DNA from: Pempheris klunzingeri
Taxonomy: Eukaryota > Chordata > Actinopteri > Acropomatiformes > Pempheridae
NCBI RefSeq assembly: GCF_042242105.1
Contig: NC_092034.1
Span: 1,336,644 to 1,400,643 of the forward strand
Length of the DNA stretch: 64,000 nt
Direction: 5' to 3'
The notes under the pieces were generated by a model. It saw nothing but the letters and a program-made list of their open reading frames with translations. It had not been told where the DNA came from and did no database searches. This document shows positions 22,743 through 35,512 of the stretch, piece by piece. A program made the translations under genes and the position numbers. Each line of letters starts with the position of its first letter. Position 1 is the first letter of the stretch.

Positions 22743-24272
22743 CAGTGGCAAGAAAAAGTGTGAGCCTTTTGGAATTTCATGGTTTTCTGCATTAATTTGT
22801 CATAAAATGTGATCTCATCTTCGTATACGTGAAGGGGATTGACAAATATAATGTGCCTGAAATAATAACACGAAATAAAATCTGATCTTTCATGTCTTTA
22901 TTGAACACACTCATTCAACATGGTAGTGGAAAAAGTAAGTGAACCCTTAGAATTAATAACTAGTTGACCCCTTCTTGGCAGCAATGACCTCAACCAGGCT
23001 CTTCCTGTCGCTGTGGATCAGACCTGCACATCGTTCAGGAGGGATTTTAGCCCGTTCTTCCTGGCAGAACTGTTTTAGCTCCGTCATATTCTGTGGATCT
23101 CTCATGTGTGTGGATCTCTTCTAGTCATTCCACAGCATCTCCATTGGGTTGAGGTCTGGGCTCTGACGGATTTGGTTTTTCTGAAGCCAGTCCGTTGTGG
23201 ACTTGCTCCGGTGTTTTGGGTCATTGTCCCGTTGCATCACCCAACTTCTACAGAGGTTCAGCTGATGTACAGACAGACAGTCTCACATTGTCCTGAAGAA
23301 TTGTTTGATACACTTGGGAGTTCATCTTCCCCTCAATGATTGCCATCAGGCCCAGATCATGATGTTTCCTCCACCATACTTTACAGTTGGGATGATGTTT
23401 TCATGATGATATGCACAGCCCTCTTTACTCCAGATGTAGTGCTGTGTTTTCTTTCCAAATAGTTCAATCTTAGTTTCATCAGTCCACAAAACATTCTGCC
23501 AATACCACTGTGGAGTGTCACTGTGCTCTTTGGCAAACTTCAGGCGTGCAGCAGTGTTCTTTGTAGTAAGCAGCGGCTTCCTTCGTGCCACAGACACCCT
23601 GCTTGTTCAATGTTTAAGTCCTGTAGACTCATGAAGACAGATGTCAGCCAGTTCCAATGACGCCTTCAAATCTTTGGCTGTCACTCTGGGGTTGTTTCTT
23701 TACCTCACTGATGAGTCCTCGTTGTGCTCTTGGGGTCATTTTGACTGGGCGCCCACTTCTTGGTAGAGTAGCCACAGTTCCATTTGTAGACTGTAGACTG
23801 GTGAAGTCTTTGAAATCACTTTGTAACCCTTTCCAGCTTTATGTAAATCAACAATTCTTGATCGTAGATCCTCTGAAAGCTCTTTTTGGCGAGGCATGGC
23901 TCACATAAGCGTATTCTTCTTGTGCGGAGCAAGCTCAAAAAGTTTGACTGGTTTTTATCAGTCAACGTAGCTCTAGTCCACACCTCCAAACTCATTGTCT
24001 TAACAAGACTCCAGGTATGCTCACACCTGACTCCAATTAGCTTTTTTGAGGTCATTAACTCAAGGGTTCACATACTTTTTCCACTGGCACCATGAGGTTT
24101 TTATGGTTGTTCTCAATAAAGACATGAAAGATCGGAATTTTTTTGTGTTATTGTTTTAGGCACATTATATTTGTCAATCCCCTTCACTTAGATGAAGATC
24201 AGATCACATTGTATGACAAATGAATACAGAAAACCATGAAATTCCAAAAGGTTCACATACTTTTTGCCACTG
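22743..24272 (-). mobile_element. Tc1-type transposon, transposase decayed
   Basis: A complete 1.53-kb element bounded by TA dinucleotides, with inverted ends CAGTGGCAAGAAAAAGTGTG and (reversed) CAGTGGCAAAAAGTATGTGA. A second, inner pair of related motifs (AGTGGAAAAAGTAAGTGAAC at 22925 and its inverse near 24065) gives the IR/DR layout of some fish Tc1 elements. The minus strand encodes the transposase. It starts at 23897 with a PRQKELSEDLRSRIVDLHKA-like DNA-binding start and later has NVLWTDETKIELFGK, the second catalytic Asp block of the DD34E family. Several in-frame stops and shifts (for example after GGGNIMIWA near 23346) show it is no longer active. Confidence 0.88.
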
Positions 24273-24274
24273 TA

Positions 24275-24323
<49 letters not shown>
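24273..24323. repeat. (TA)n microsatellite at the Tc1 target site
   Basis: A TA run of about 50 bases directly at the Tc1 end. The element integrated into, or the repeat grew from, the duplicated TA. Confidence 0.85.
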
Positions 24324-24325
<2 letters not shown>

Positions 24326-25080
24326 TGTTTGTTCGTGTCATCCTGTTATTTGTAGAGTCATATTTCTGTTAATAAAAGACAATTCTTTTACATCTGCAAG
24401 CCCTAATGCTGTTTTGCTTGTTTCCTGTCAAATAGTTTCTCATCACCACATTTTCAGCCACCAGATGACTTTGACAAAACTTTTAAATGGATAATTAAAC
24501 TTATATTGTACTTATACTTTTACTGGGCTAAGCTCTACTGTGTCCTTCATGTCTTGAAACCAGATTTTCTTTTTTGTATATTTCCCTATGACATATTTTT
24601 CAGTTTTATTTTGTCAAGTCAAGGAAAAGTTTACTTTCCTGTTCAGGAGGTATAAAAAGTAGTGCGGTGTGTTCATTTTCTTTTCTATTGTCCCTGAAGC
24701 ACAGTGGAATAACCAGAGCAGACAGAAGTTATGTTCCTCAATGAGTTTATTGAGTAGCGGAGGACAGTTGGTATCAACTGGTCCTAGTGTTGCACACTGA
24801 AGACATCACACATAACAAACGACAGCACGTTTACACACAACCAGCAGGATTCTTCACTTTAATCTGTCGACACGACAAATTAATCAGTATTTATTTGACC
24901 TTTTTACATTTAATGAGCTGCATGTTGTGTTAGTTGTGTGTAAATGTGTGTGTCCATCAACATAAAGGTCACAGCTAAAATAAAGGAAACACTTATTAAT
25001 ATTAAGTGAACATTACAAGCAGCTTTGAAGTTTCTCTGGTGGCTCAGTTTGGCCCCAAACCCTGTTGGGACGTTTTGATT
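24324..25080. other. Stretch downstream of fgb
   Basis: No gene recognised. It contains probable fgb 3' UTR; a second minus-strand AATAAA (forward TTTATT at 24746-24751) lies about 400 bases after the fgb stop. Confidence 0.5.
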
Positions 25081-25088
25081 TTGTGTCT

Positions 25089-25094
25089 TTTATT
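25089..25094 (-). terminator. fgb polyadenylation signal candidate
   Basis: Minus-strand AATAAA about 55 bases beyond the fgb stop at 25148. The alternative lies at 24746-24751. Confidence 0.45.
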
Positions 25095-25147
25095 TTGGCG
25101 GTTTCCTGTCTGTGCTGTATGTGTGAGTGTTTGACTCTCCAGCGTGA

Positions 25148-28100
25148 TTATTTGGAGGCAAAGAAAGGCTTGATCTTCATGCTGATGGCCTTGAGTGAAT
25201 ACCAGCTCCCCTTCCAGTTCATCCACACCACGCCGTCGTCGGTGCCGTGCTTCGTCATATAGCGCGTGTAGGCTCCACCCATGTAGTATCGGCCGTTGGG
25301 ATTGGCTGAGTGGCAGCGGTTGTACCACCAGCCGCCACCGTCCTCCCTGGCGCACTGTTTGGACGGGTCGCCGGGGGTCCTGGTGCAGAGAAACGGAAAT
25401 GGGTGTAAGATACATGAAAAAGCCGACACAGACTTTTATGAAACCTTTTTTACGGCACGAAAACATTATCAGATATTTTCATGAATGGAGAGAACCACAG
25501 TGTTAACACCAGCTTGTACAGTGAACGCTGCAGTTTGGGTTGTTTGTTGCCTTTATGTTCATTATAGTGTGTCTTTTATAGTTATGATAATGTCTCGTTG
25601 ACCAACTAGCCCAGTTTAATATGTAGTTTCTGTGTTACATGTTTCGTTGGTTTGTTCGGACGACTCGGTTAATAATGAGACGTTTTGGTTTCTTTCACAT
25701 GCTGCTTCTGTGATCTACCCACCAGTTGTCATTGTCTCTGTCGTAGGTGCTGAACATCATGCCATTGTGGATGGTCATGGTGCGGTTTTCACCAAAGAGC
25801 TCCAAGGATCCTTCCATGAAACCGTTACCAGCAGTGCCGGAGTAACCGTCGACCGCCATCACATAGTTTGACGTCTCTGATTGGATGGTGAACTGGGTGT
25901 ACTGGGCATGGACCTAAATGATAGAAGAAAGCATCTTCACATTTCTTGTTTGTCTGACAAACGATTAAAAAAACCCAAAGATATTCTTTGTTTGGAATTT
26001 AACTAATCGTTTCTGTTGTAGTTACACATCTTGAGGACTCACCTTGGCTCCCGTCCAGTCCTGCATCTCAATGAGAACCTCAGTAGGGCCCATCTTAGTC
26101 AACTGACTAATGCGGTCATTGCCCAGCCAGTATTCACCTATCACATGACAGAGGAGAGAGGTACGCTCGTCAAACACAGATATTATAGAATAATGGTGGA
26201 TAAGAATATACAGGATAGGTTCCCTTCAACGCAGTCTCTTGTTTCATATTTTGAACATCTTACCGGGAGTCTCACAGTGACCCTTGCCAGTATCGAAAGC
26301 AATGTTGCCAAAACCACGTCGGTATTCATCCCAGCGCCGGCCAAAGTCCACACTTCCATCGAGCCTGCTCTGGATGAGAAGCCATCCTGGGAAAATAAAA
26401 GGAATGCTCCTAAAAACCTGAAAATCTCTTCTGGAGACCACAATATCCAAGGTATTTACAGGAAAAACAAGCTAAGTCATTAAAAAAATGAAAAGCTTAA
26501 TAGTTCTCACCTCCATTTTGAGTGGTTTGATCACAGAAGACCTTGTATGGAGGGTAGAAGGTGTCGGGCTGGATCATGTACATCTCGGAGTCTTTTCCTC
26601 CACGTCGGTAGATGTCCTCACATTCCTTACCTGAACCACACAAAAGACCAGTTAAACAGAAGAAAATACTCTGTGCATGGAGATACATGGACATATACCC
26701 CGTTGCATCAAGGGTAGACTGTGCAGCCTCTGAGGGCCACTGCACCTACCAGACACCACTGGTATGGGACATTTGGTCTGGCATGGTTCCTTGCACTCCT
26801 CCCTCTGGGCCTGGATGGCCTTCTCCAACTTCTGGATCTTCAACCTGATCTTGTCCAGGACCCCCTGCAACCACAGGACATTATACATGACATATCTGTA
26901 GTCTTTGAGGTCGGATAGACTGGATTTTGGCATCTTCTCATGCCTGCTTTTATTTCTGGATTGTATACAACTCTTTTTGTTTTAGCCCACTTCTGCTAGT
27001 GCCTTCTCTTATTTACCTGCAGTATTCTGATGCTGGAGGGGAAGACGGTGTCCACTGTGTCCTTGATGTAGGCATGTTGTTCCTCCACCTGATCGGTGTA
27101 CTGACTCACCACATTACTGTTGTCTGAGAGGAGGAAGGAGATAACATAGGGGCGGTGCACAAGGGAAGATTTTAGCTCATTGTTTTCTGTCATTGGTTTT
27201 CACTGGAAATAGAACCACTTTTTATTTTCAGAAAATACACCCTTCATTTTGTGAGAGTGGTGATGATGCATGTGATGCCATTTTAAAGTTATTCTTAAGG
27301 GAAGTATTCTCAGGGCACCTCACATCTTTTGTCATGGCCATTCACTGTGAATACTTTCACATGACCCCTAAGATGTATATTAATATAAACAATGTAAAAA
27401 GAAAAAAGGAGGTGGTCTGATTTCACTTACACACATACTCAGACTAGCTGCTGCATTTCGCCACCACCATCTATTTTTCTTTTCTACTTTAACTCACCGT
27501 CAATAACTCTCTGCCTCTCCCTCAAATTGCTGGAAATGCTGGTGACGTAGTTGTAGACAGTGTTGGAGGATTGGGCCAGCTGATCCACTTGTGGCTTGAG
27601 GTCACGGATGCTCTGTGAGAAACGTGTGCAAAAAAGTCACTTCCAATGTTTTCTCAATGACGATGCACAACAAATGTGTGTTTGGACTAATTTTCAGACT
27701 CACTTGTGGTTCCTACTCATGACTTAGAAAAAGCTTGTGGTGATACACAAAGTTATTAATTCATTCAATTTGATTTACCATCCTGACGTTCCTCTCCTGC
27801 TTCTGCAGTGACGTCTTCAGCTCGCAGCCAGTGGGACACAAAACACCCTGGAGGGCGGCAAAATGTCTGTTTAGTGACTTTAAAGCATTAGATAACACCT
27901 CTCTTTCTGTTTGTGTGCCTTCTTTACTTTCACGCTTGTTTTTGTTTTTCATCTTCACTTGTTGGAATGGTTTCCTTAACTTTGATTTAACATCAGCGTA
28001 CAAAGCATCCATTGATTTCCCCTCATTTAATAATAGATGTACACATGCAAATCAGTTGGCAGACAGGTGAGCCCGACACAATCAGCCATTATAAATCAAT

Positions 28101-29786
28101 ATAATGTCGATATAATAATGTCAGTGTCATCAGGTAAAAAGAAAATGAAGGAGACTGTTTTAAAAACGTTGGAGAGTTTGGTTGTGTCTCCAAAAAGAAA
28201 GAGTTTTCTGAAGAACCAAACTTCTAAATAACAAAATTCAAGCCAGTGGCCTCCTGGGAAAAACCAGCAGAAATATAACATCTATGCAGTTTGTGGTTGC
28301 TGAGTTATAACGTGTCAAATCAGTGCTTGGTACCATTTCCTCGCCATATGTGCATCCTCCGGCGTCCGGCTGCGGCTCCTTCTCCTGCACCTGTGGTCGT
28401 CCAACGGGTGCTGAAGTGGGACGTCCGCGATACCTGGACGAAGAGCAGGAGACTCTTCACCGACATGTCAGACTGATCTCTGATCTGATCTGTGTACCGA
28501 TGCTACTGACACGGTTGGTCCGCCACTGTTTTGTCAGGATAAGTAATGTACTGCCGTTATCTGGCACGTCGGTCACACAGACACTACCTTTCGTAGCTTT
28601 GAGAGGAATAAAGTGTGGTGCATATTCGTCTCAGTAGGAACTGTAATAACTTTGATCACTTCTTGCCCAAAACATAAAGTTAAGATCAAATTCCTGCAAA
28701 AATGACATTCCCATTAGCCTCAGCCTTTTTAATCAGTGCTAACAGCAAAATGTCGCCCGCTAACACTCTAAACCAACTCTAAATGGTGAGCATGGTAAAG
28801 ATTATGCCTGCTAAACATCAGCATGGCGGTTTTGTCATCGGGGGCCTTTTGTCTTGCTGACATTAGCATTTAGCTTTAGCTTGAGGCACAGCAGCACAGA
28901 TCTGCTAGTCTGGAGTCGGTCACACAGTTAGTTTGCAGTGCGGATAGAAACTGAGTGCATTTACTGCACTAGTATTCTTACAATGTAAAAGTCTGTCAGT
29001 CATCCTTTCTTTTCATGTCTTTCTCATGCATGTGTCTGTGGATGTACCTGCTGCCGCCACTGATCGGGGGCGGGACATGGCGGTGGCGGGTGTACGTCTC
29101 CCTGCCCCTCGTTACTGGACGGTGACCACGAGCATCTACAGCCTGGGCCTGTCGGGGAAACCAGACGTGATGACGGGAATAAACCATGAAATATCAGAAT
29201 ACAATACAATTCACGACGTGAATCAAATATTTTACATACTGTCCCATTTTTTCCTGAAGTGCTCTTCCCGTCCTGTGGAAGGTCAGAGAACACTCATGTA
29301 AATATAAGGAACTGTGAAAAGGAACTTTTAAATTACAAAATGAGTGATAATTATAGACTGAAACTAAAATCACTATATGTTCTTGGATGTATATCCAGAC
29401 CTTTCAAACATGTAATATAATTCCAACAACATAGTTTAGTAAAACAAACAATTCCAGTTAAAGTCAACCATCACTGTGTTGTTTCTGACAGTTATAAGCA
29501 CCCTTACAAGCTGCTTTCTGATTCTGGGGAGCAAAACAGGTGAATTTTTGATAAATAAAATAGATATTTTGCGTCATTGATCCCTTTAACTCTTGATTTA
29601 ACTCTTAATAGAAGTTTTTATATATAAAACTGTATCTGACAATTCACTGAAACTATGTAATGTTTCATCTGGATGTTATTTAGAGTGACATGTCCTTCTT
29701 CGTCTCACCGTGTCGTAGTCGTCATACTCCATATCATCAGCCCAGGCTGCGTACGCACACAGATACAGCAACAACAGCGTCCTCAT
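25148..29786 (-). CDS. fgb: Fibrinogen beta chain (12 exons), one-base insertion in exon 10
   Basis: Secreted clotting precursor pairing with alpha and gamma chains. Exons, 5' to 3': 29786-29709, 29148-29048, 28433-28334, 27847-27779, 27612-27498, 27123-27017, 26864-26750, 26630-26511, 26386-26264, 26138-26043, 25913-25723 and 25379-25148. Exon 1 is a signal peptide ([16 protein letters not shown]). Exon 2 has VDAR followed by GHRPV, the canonical B knob. VLCPTGCEL and EPCQTKCP mark the two disulfide rings around the coiled coil. Exons 8-12 form the fibrinogen C domain ([68 protein letters not shown]) ending [11 protein letters not shown]. In exon 10 an extra C at 26100/26101 turns the expected SQLTKM into a shifted frame with an immediate stop. 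Everything around it is intact and conserved, so I suspect a sequence error or a segregating null allele. The gene lies tail-to-tail with the alpha-type genes, as in human. Confidence 0.92.
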
Positions 29787-29897
29787 TGTCCACCGGCGAT
29801 AAAGATACTCTCTGCAAATCCTCGTCAGTCTCCCCTCTGTCTCTGTCAGCGTGCCTCCACTGCTTTGTCTGCCTCTGAAATCTGATTTCTAACCAGG

Positions 29898-29904
29898 TAT
29901 TTAT
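29898..29904 (-). promoter_or_regulatory. fgb TATA-like box
   Basis: Minus-strand GGATAAATACC, about 115 bases upstream of the fgb ATG, which would leave a 5' UTR of roughly 85 bases. The sequence between is purine-rich and has no upstream ATG that I noticed. Confidence 0.45.
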
Positions 29905-29909
29905 CCTCT

Positions 29910-31395
29910 CCTGGTCCGTCCTCCCACACTTTTATCGATCCCCTGAAATTGGTCAACAGCAGCTTGGATGCTCAGTGTGGAGTTTGTCAAGGGACAAAAG
30001 GGCAAAGGGGCACATGAGTTTACTGATGAGTCAGGATTTGTTGAACATTTCCAGTTTGTCATCAAGAGAGAAGACAAAGAGTCCAATACTTCTATTAACT
30101 AATCACAAAGACACTGAGAAATAAAGTCACGGTTTGAGTTCATGTAGTTTGTATTCACGTTGTTTCACAGGACTTAACGCAGTAGAGCTCATCCTGGCTG
30201 CAGGAAGTGACTTCCTAGGAGCATATTCTGAATTTCATATTACTTCTTAGCAGAGATATAACTACAAGTGACGACACTGAGAGGAGAGGGAATGTAGTTT
30301 GTTACTAGTAGTCAAGTTTTATATATTTATGTATATATAAAACTGATGATGATTCAGTCGTCGTGCATCAGGCTGAACTTCCTGGTGCTGTGGAGAGAGC
30401 TCTGTGTTTCCAACTCGTGGTATTTCTAAAACTATTTATTAGTATTTCTAATATTATTAGTATTTCTAAACTCCTGGAAAAGCAGTTTGGATTCCACCAG
30501 GGATCCAGTGATCTACTGGGTCATGTGTTGAGGGGAGGTTTTGAAATCTTAGGTCAATAATGTTATTTACACATTATTATTCACAGGATGATTTTACCTT
30601 TGACGGCATCTTCTGGAGCTGTTGAACACTGGGTTTTACTTGATTTATTACGTAAAGGACAGCTGAAGCTTGTTTTGCTTGTTTTGTGAGTCCATCAGTG
30701 CCGGGAAACCAGGACAGTTGAGCAACTGATGTTTAAGTCCACAAGTGTGTGTGGTGTTGCCTTTACTCATAAACACAATATTGTACTAATTCCCACACTT
30801 TGTGTACATAGCTTAATATTTTTGTGGTTTATCTTAACGTAAAGTGTCAGAACTCTTACCCCAGCCTCTCACAAGGTAAAGGGCTTCAGACACATATATA
30901 TGAGATAGATGTTGGTGTTCCCACAATCTGAGGGTGAAAAACAAACTGTTATCCCCAAAATGTAGGTGATGCGTGTCCTCACAATGTGAGTATGTCGGTA
31001 AATAAACACAATGCCAAGTGTCAATATGAATAAAATAAAGGAAAGGAAATAAGTCCTGTATACTAAACACACAAATTAGTTAAAATAAATGACACATTTA
31101 ATTAAAATTATTTGAGGGTTATTTTCTACACACGTGTAGAAATTAATAATTTACTTTTGAACATCTTAATGTGTGTTTGGTAGTTTTACTGATAAAAACA
31201 CGCGTGGTGGATTTTATTAGCTTCCTACAAAAAGACTACACTGACGGGTAGATCTGAACCAAATCACCAGAATCAAACCATATCGAGATAAACTCGTCTT
31301 TGCAAACACAGTTGAGCTACAACTAAACTGTCGTATGAAACAAAGTCAAAGATCCAGCACACGTGGCCTCGGAGCTCGTCAGTCACGTCTGAGTC
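29910..31395. other. Intergenic stretch between fgb and the lectin gene
   Basis: AT-rich with no recognisable gene. Around 30890-31060 there is a repeat-like segment with alternating CACAATCTGAGG and CACAATGTGAG phrases, probably a decayed transposon. Confidence 0.45.
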
Positions 31396-31401
31396 CAGAC
31401 T

Positions 31402-32402
31402 TTATTTTGCACAAACAAAAGGAAGAATGTCAGCGCACAGGCCGTAGTTCCACTTCAAGGTATCTGCAAGGCAAAGGACAAACATAAACACTTACAGCAA
31501 CCGTACTTCCTTTACAGGTCACTGCGCTGAAGCTTTAGCATGGCACGGTACGGCTCTTCTGTTAACGTGGAGGTCAGGTGTGGTACGGACTACATGTTAG
31601 TGACGTAGCAATGGATCAGCAATGAAGCCAGTCTGACATAGTGGTCACACATGGCTGTAGATGGGTGGACTGGTGGACGCTCACATAACGTCTCGTTTCA
31701 CAACCACAGTTTGATGCATTCGGTCTGATAACGTTTAGAAAGTCTGGAAGAACCTCACGATTAAGATGAACTTTATTCAGTTCAAGTTAGCGGAGGGCTA
31801 ACTGGCGAGCTAATCCAGCCTGAGACGCACATAAGCATGGTTTTATTTTATACCTCCTTGTCATCTTTTTGTATCTAACTGCGTATCTGCTTTTTAAAAT
31901 ACGTCCATGGAACATGAAGCTGCTGGATGGCAGCACATCCTGGGTTAGTTGCCCTTTAATCAGATATTTACACAGAAAGATTTTTTTAATTTTCAATTAA
32001 ATAAATGCTTTTTTTCCAAACACGGCTGGTTAAAAAAATAAAAAACACCGTAGCCTATCACTGACCGCTACCTTCATCTTCCTCCTGCGCACTAAAACCA
32101 CTGACGTCGTCTTCTTCAGTGTGTTTTCCATGATGAGGGTGTGTGCATGAAGCAAAAAATAACTGTTCAAAACACAACCAAACTAGCGTCTTCCTTGGCG
32201 CATTATCTCTTCCATCTGTCTGTCTCGCTCTGGTGCTTCCTGCTAGAGCGCCCCCTGGAGGCCGTTAGCCCGTAAAAAAGTAGCGGCTTATAGTCCGGAA
32301 ATTACAGTAATCCCCCAAAACAAAGCCAACAAAGAAGGTGTTTATTAGACTACTAGCTTGTGTTGAAGTACTGAAATAGGTTGAATGTTAAAAGTTGGTA
32401 CG

Positions 32403-32457
<55 letters not shown>

Positions 32458-34671
32458 TTTATTACATCCAAAGTTCATCTTCAGACAGTGCTCAGGTCTG
32501 TCCCAGCTCCCAGCGTTGTATTCATTGTGCCAGTCGTCATATTCAAACTTGGAGCCGTCACACCACATCCAGAAGTCTTTCTGTGGACAGAAGGTCACAA
32601 ACATTCAGGTGTAAAGTTTGGACACCTGTTTTTTATTATTCTCTGTCTGATTTCATTCGCCTCATTCCTGAGATGTTTTTTATAACAACAACAACGACAG
32701 ACGGTGGCGCTAATGGCTGTGATTTACTCTCAGCAGTCCACCGCTGTGCTGCTTCGGCTTTTCCTGATAACTGTGAGCTGTCGTTTGTCAGCACCTGACC
32801 AAACCTCGTCGGGTCACCTGTTTTAGTCGGGGATCAGTTTTCTCTTGTGTTCATAAAACTTAACACTGTGTTTTGTATAAAGTTTATTACCATTGTTACT
32901 GTTATTATTAATATCAAAAAATAAGCTCATTCACTCACATTTATACTTTAAAGGTGCACTTCCCAAATAAATGATCCTAAAACTTTTAGTTATAACAATG
33001 TAATGATAGAAGAGTTTATTGGTCAGCTGTAAAATATCCTTATTCAATCCACAGTTTGGGCAAAATGTTTTAAAAATGTTTCTGTAATAATACAGATGTC
33101 AGGCTCTTGTTTACATTTGAGTTCAGAGGAGATTTGGTGATTTCACTATATTAAAGAGATCCAGTAACAGAACCTAGGAGTGTGGAGTGTTCAGTAAAAC
33201 AGCAGGTTTCCTTACGTGTATTGCATCGTGCCCCCCGATCCAGGTTTCGGGGAAGTTGTGGGTGCTTCCTCTGGTCAAAGACTGGATGTAGTGACTCTCC
33301 TCGTAGCTGTGGATCGACGCCAGGTTGGAGCCTTCAAACAAGCAGTAACGCTGACAAGAGAAGAAGAAGAAGAAGAGTTTGCACACATCATCATCATCAC
33401 AACATGACTGGAAGTATGAGCTTGCCCTTTGCCCTGTCTTGTGTTCCCCTCCCCGTTCTCTCCTCACCTCGGCTTCCACCCACGTCTTCGGGCTGTCGAT
33501 GAAGACGAGGCACCGTCTGCCGAAGCGGGACCAGCCGTAGGGGCAGTAGAACTCCATGTCTGCAAAAGATATCATCTGTCACTTCAACGGTCTGTCAGTG
33601 TGTTGTGTTCTTCTTCATGGGATCACAGCAGCTCCTGAGATATTTGTAGGAAGATGGCAGGATCCCTGTGGAGCTTCCCCCTGAGGGCGTCAAACTCCAG
33701 TTAAAGCTCAGATGTACATATTTTTCTGGTAATTATCCTGGAGTCAACAGAAAGTGTTGGCCAGCACTGTGCAGCCCTGCCACGGGTGTGAAAACTGTAT
33801 TATTAGAAGAATACATGAAACAAACACACGCTTAGCAGCAACTTACTTTTCGTATCAAAAGTAAAATCATTTACATTCAATCACAAAAGGACGTCAGCAT
33901 TATATTCATACACTGTTTCCCTTAAAGTTGGAATAATTGTTCAATCCCCCCGATGTTGTTAAAGCCTGAATACAAAGGTTCAGGTTTAAGTTTCACTGTG
34001 ATCTGTTTGGAAGAGTTTGATCAATCAAGTTGAGAAGATATAAACTTTATTTATCAAGAATAAATCACATTGTCACAATCATTTCATGAGAAGAGGTGAA
34101 ACACATTTTAGTCCAGCTTTATGGTTTTACAGTGTAGATACATGATTATATGACTGGATCATTGTTTAGTTGTAACTGGAGGAAACTATAAATGCTGTTA
34201 TGTATCAGATTTTACAAGTTAGAAATGATTTGCCTCTGAAATTAGTAGAAAAGTATCAAAAACTTAAACTTCAAGTTCAGAAGCAGTAACAGCCGACAGT
34301 GTGTGAGTGTGTAGGAAGAAGGTGTGAGCCACATCACACCACCACGCTTCACGTTTGCTCCTATGAAGACCAAAACGTGGGCCCTCACCACAGTTAACCG
34401 GCACGGCCCCCGGCATCGTCCTCGTGTCCGGTATCTCCACTCCGGTGATGACGTTGACGCACCAGCAGTACCCGGTGGAGCCTGAGCACTGCTGCGGGAG
34501 GAAGTTGCCGTAGTCGTCGCACTGTGGGATGAACCCTCCGGTGACGTGGGGGCTTTGCTGCCTGACGTAGTCGCAGAGGCCCGTGTGCCGGGCCACGGTG
34601 GAGTTGAGCGGGACGGCCGAGTTCAGGGTCAGGAGGCGGCAGAGCGTGAGGCACACACACAGGGACTTCAT
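31402..34671 (-). CDS. Secreted thyroglobulin type-1 / C-type lectin fusion protein
   Basis: Exons: 34671-34389, 33559-33468, 33350-33216, 32580-32466 and 31463-31402. All phases fit and the sum is 687 bases (228 residues). Residues 1 to about 20 are a signal peptide ([19 protein letters not shown]). Residues 30-94 are a thyroglobulin type-1 module ([38 protein letters not shown], then VNC), a fold often found in cathepsin inhibitors and IGF-binding proteins. Exons 2-5 are a C-type lectin domain ([75 protein letters not shown]). The calcium/sugar motif EPN/QPD is absent and WND is WNY, so ordinary sugar binding is doubtful. The last exon is only 62 bases. I know of no named family with this pair. 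Alternatively two transcripts share the locus. Confidence 0.72.
32406..32455. repeat. (TG)n microsatellite in the lectin-gene intron
   Basis: TG run of about 50 bases lying only 10 bases beyond the donor of lectin exon 4. Length variation could affect splicing of the tiny last exon. Confidence 0.9.
33926..34122 (+). repeat. Dispersed repeat family B, copy 1
   Basis: A segment of about 195 bases (GTTGGAATAATTGTTCAAT... through AAACTTTATTTATCAAGAAT to GTCCAGCTTTA) lies in intron 1 of the lectin gene. It recurs with high identity at 39835-40042, upstream of tlr2. Confidence 0.85.
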
Positions 34672-35512
34672 GCTGCTGCTGCTGGTCCACACACAGCAGC
34701 AAAGACTGTTTCTGAAGAGTTTTACATTAGTAAAAGATCTTAGCATTTCCTCTACAACATCAACAGTGTCAGAGGAAGGATGAAAGTGCCTCAGTGTTTG
34801 TGGTCCAGGCATGAACAGGGTCGTTTTTGTTCTATTTCCTGCAAGCGTGCAATTTATAAAACAGCTTAAACTATTTATTACCTCTTTGTTAAGCTTTTCT
34901 AGAATGCAAATAGGATTTTTGGTCATCAAGCATAACCCTTTAATATTTTTGGGTTTTAGATCAGTGGAGTCCAGTAGATCACCTCAGCTGCAAAACGGGC
35001 TGCAATATCATTCTTGAGGGCAACTTCACCTGCACCTGATCACAGTAGGTCCACTAAAAGAGCTTGTTTGATCCACTGACAGGCTCAGAGTGTTATTCTA
35101 AGTGTGTGACAGCATCATGGAAAGGATCCCTACAGAGAGAGACCTGGAAGATCCTTTTGGTTTAACCACAAACAGCACACACACCAGACTACATTCACTA
35201 AAACAGGGATTTTAGAGAACAGGACTCAGGAGCTGCTGCTGTGTCAATTAGTTAATTAGTTCAAAGTGTTTTAAAGAGTTAGAGACACACATTCATGAGT
35301 TATCCTTAAGAAAGCATCAAGTCTAATTTGTCGAGAAGGTTGAGAGGAGTGAGAGAAGTAACGACGGTGCTGAACTGGACTAGCATGCAAATAAATGTAC
35401 TCAGTGCTGTTTACTCAACGTAAACATTCTAGAAAACCGTCTATGTGTCTGCAGAGAAAACCTCCATCTGAATAAAGTGATATTTCTTGTAAGAAATGTG
35501 AAGTAGACTCAC
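34672..35512 (-). other. Putative first intron and 5' flank of the lectin gene
   Basis: Between the proposed untranslated exon and the ATG exon. It carries a family A repeat copy (35102-35245). No other gene is seen. Confidence 0.35.
35102..35245 (+). repeat. Dispersed repeat family A, copy 2
   Basis: Starts GTGTGTGACAGCATCATGG and matches copy 1 at 12993 almost base for base to GGAGCTGCTGCT. Confidence 0.8.

Noticed and set aside
31398-31408. AATAAA overlapping the lectin gene stop codon as its polyadenylation signal
   Set aside because: A signal that close would leave almost no 3' UTR. The overlap arises because the stop is TAA after AAA. A downstream signal is more likely.
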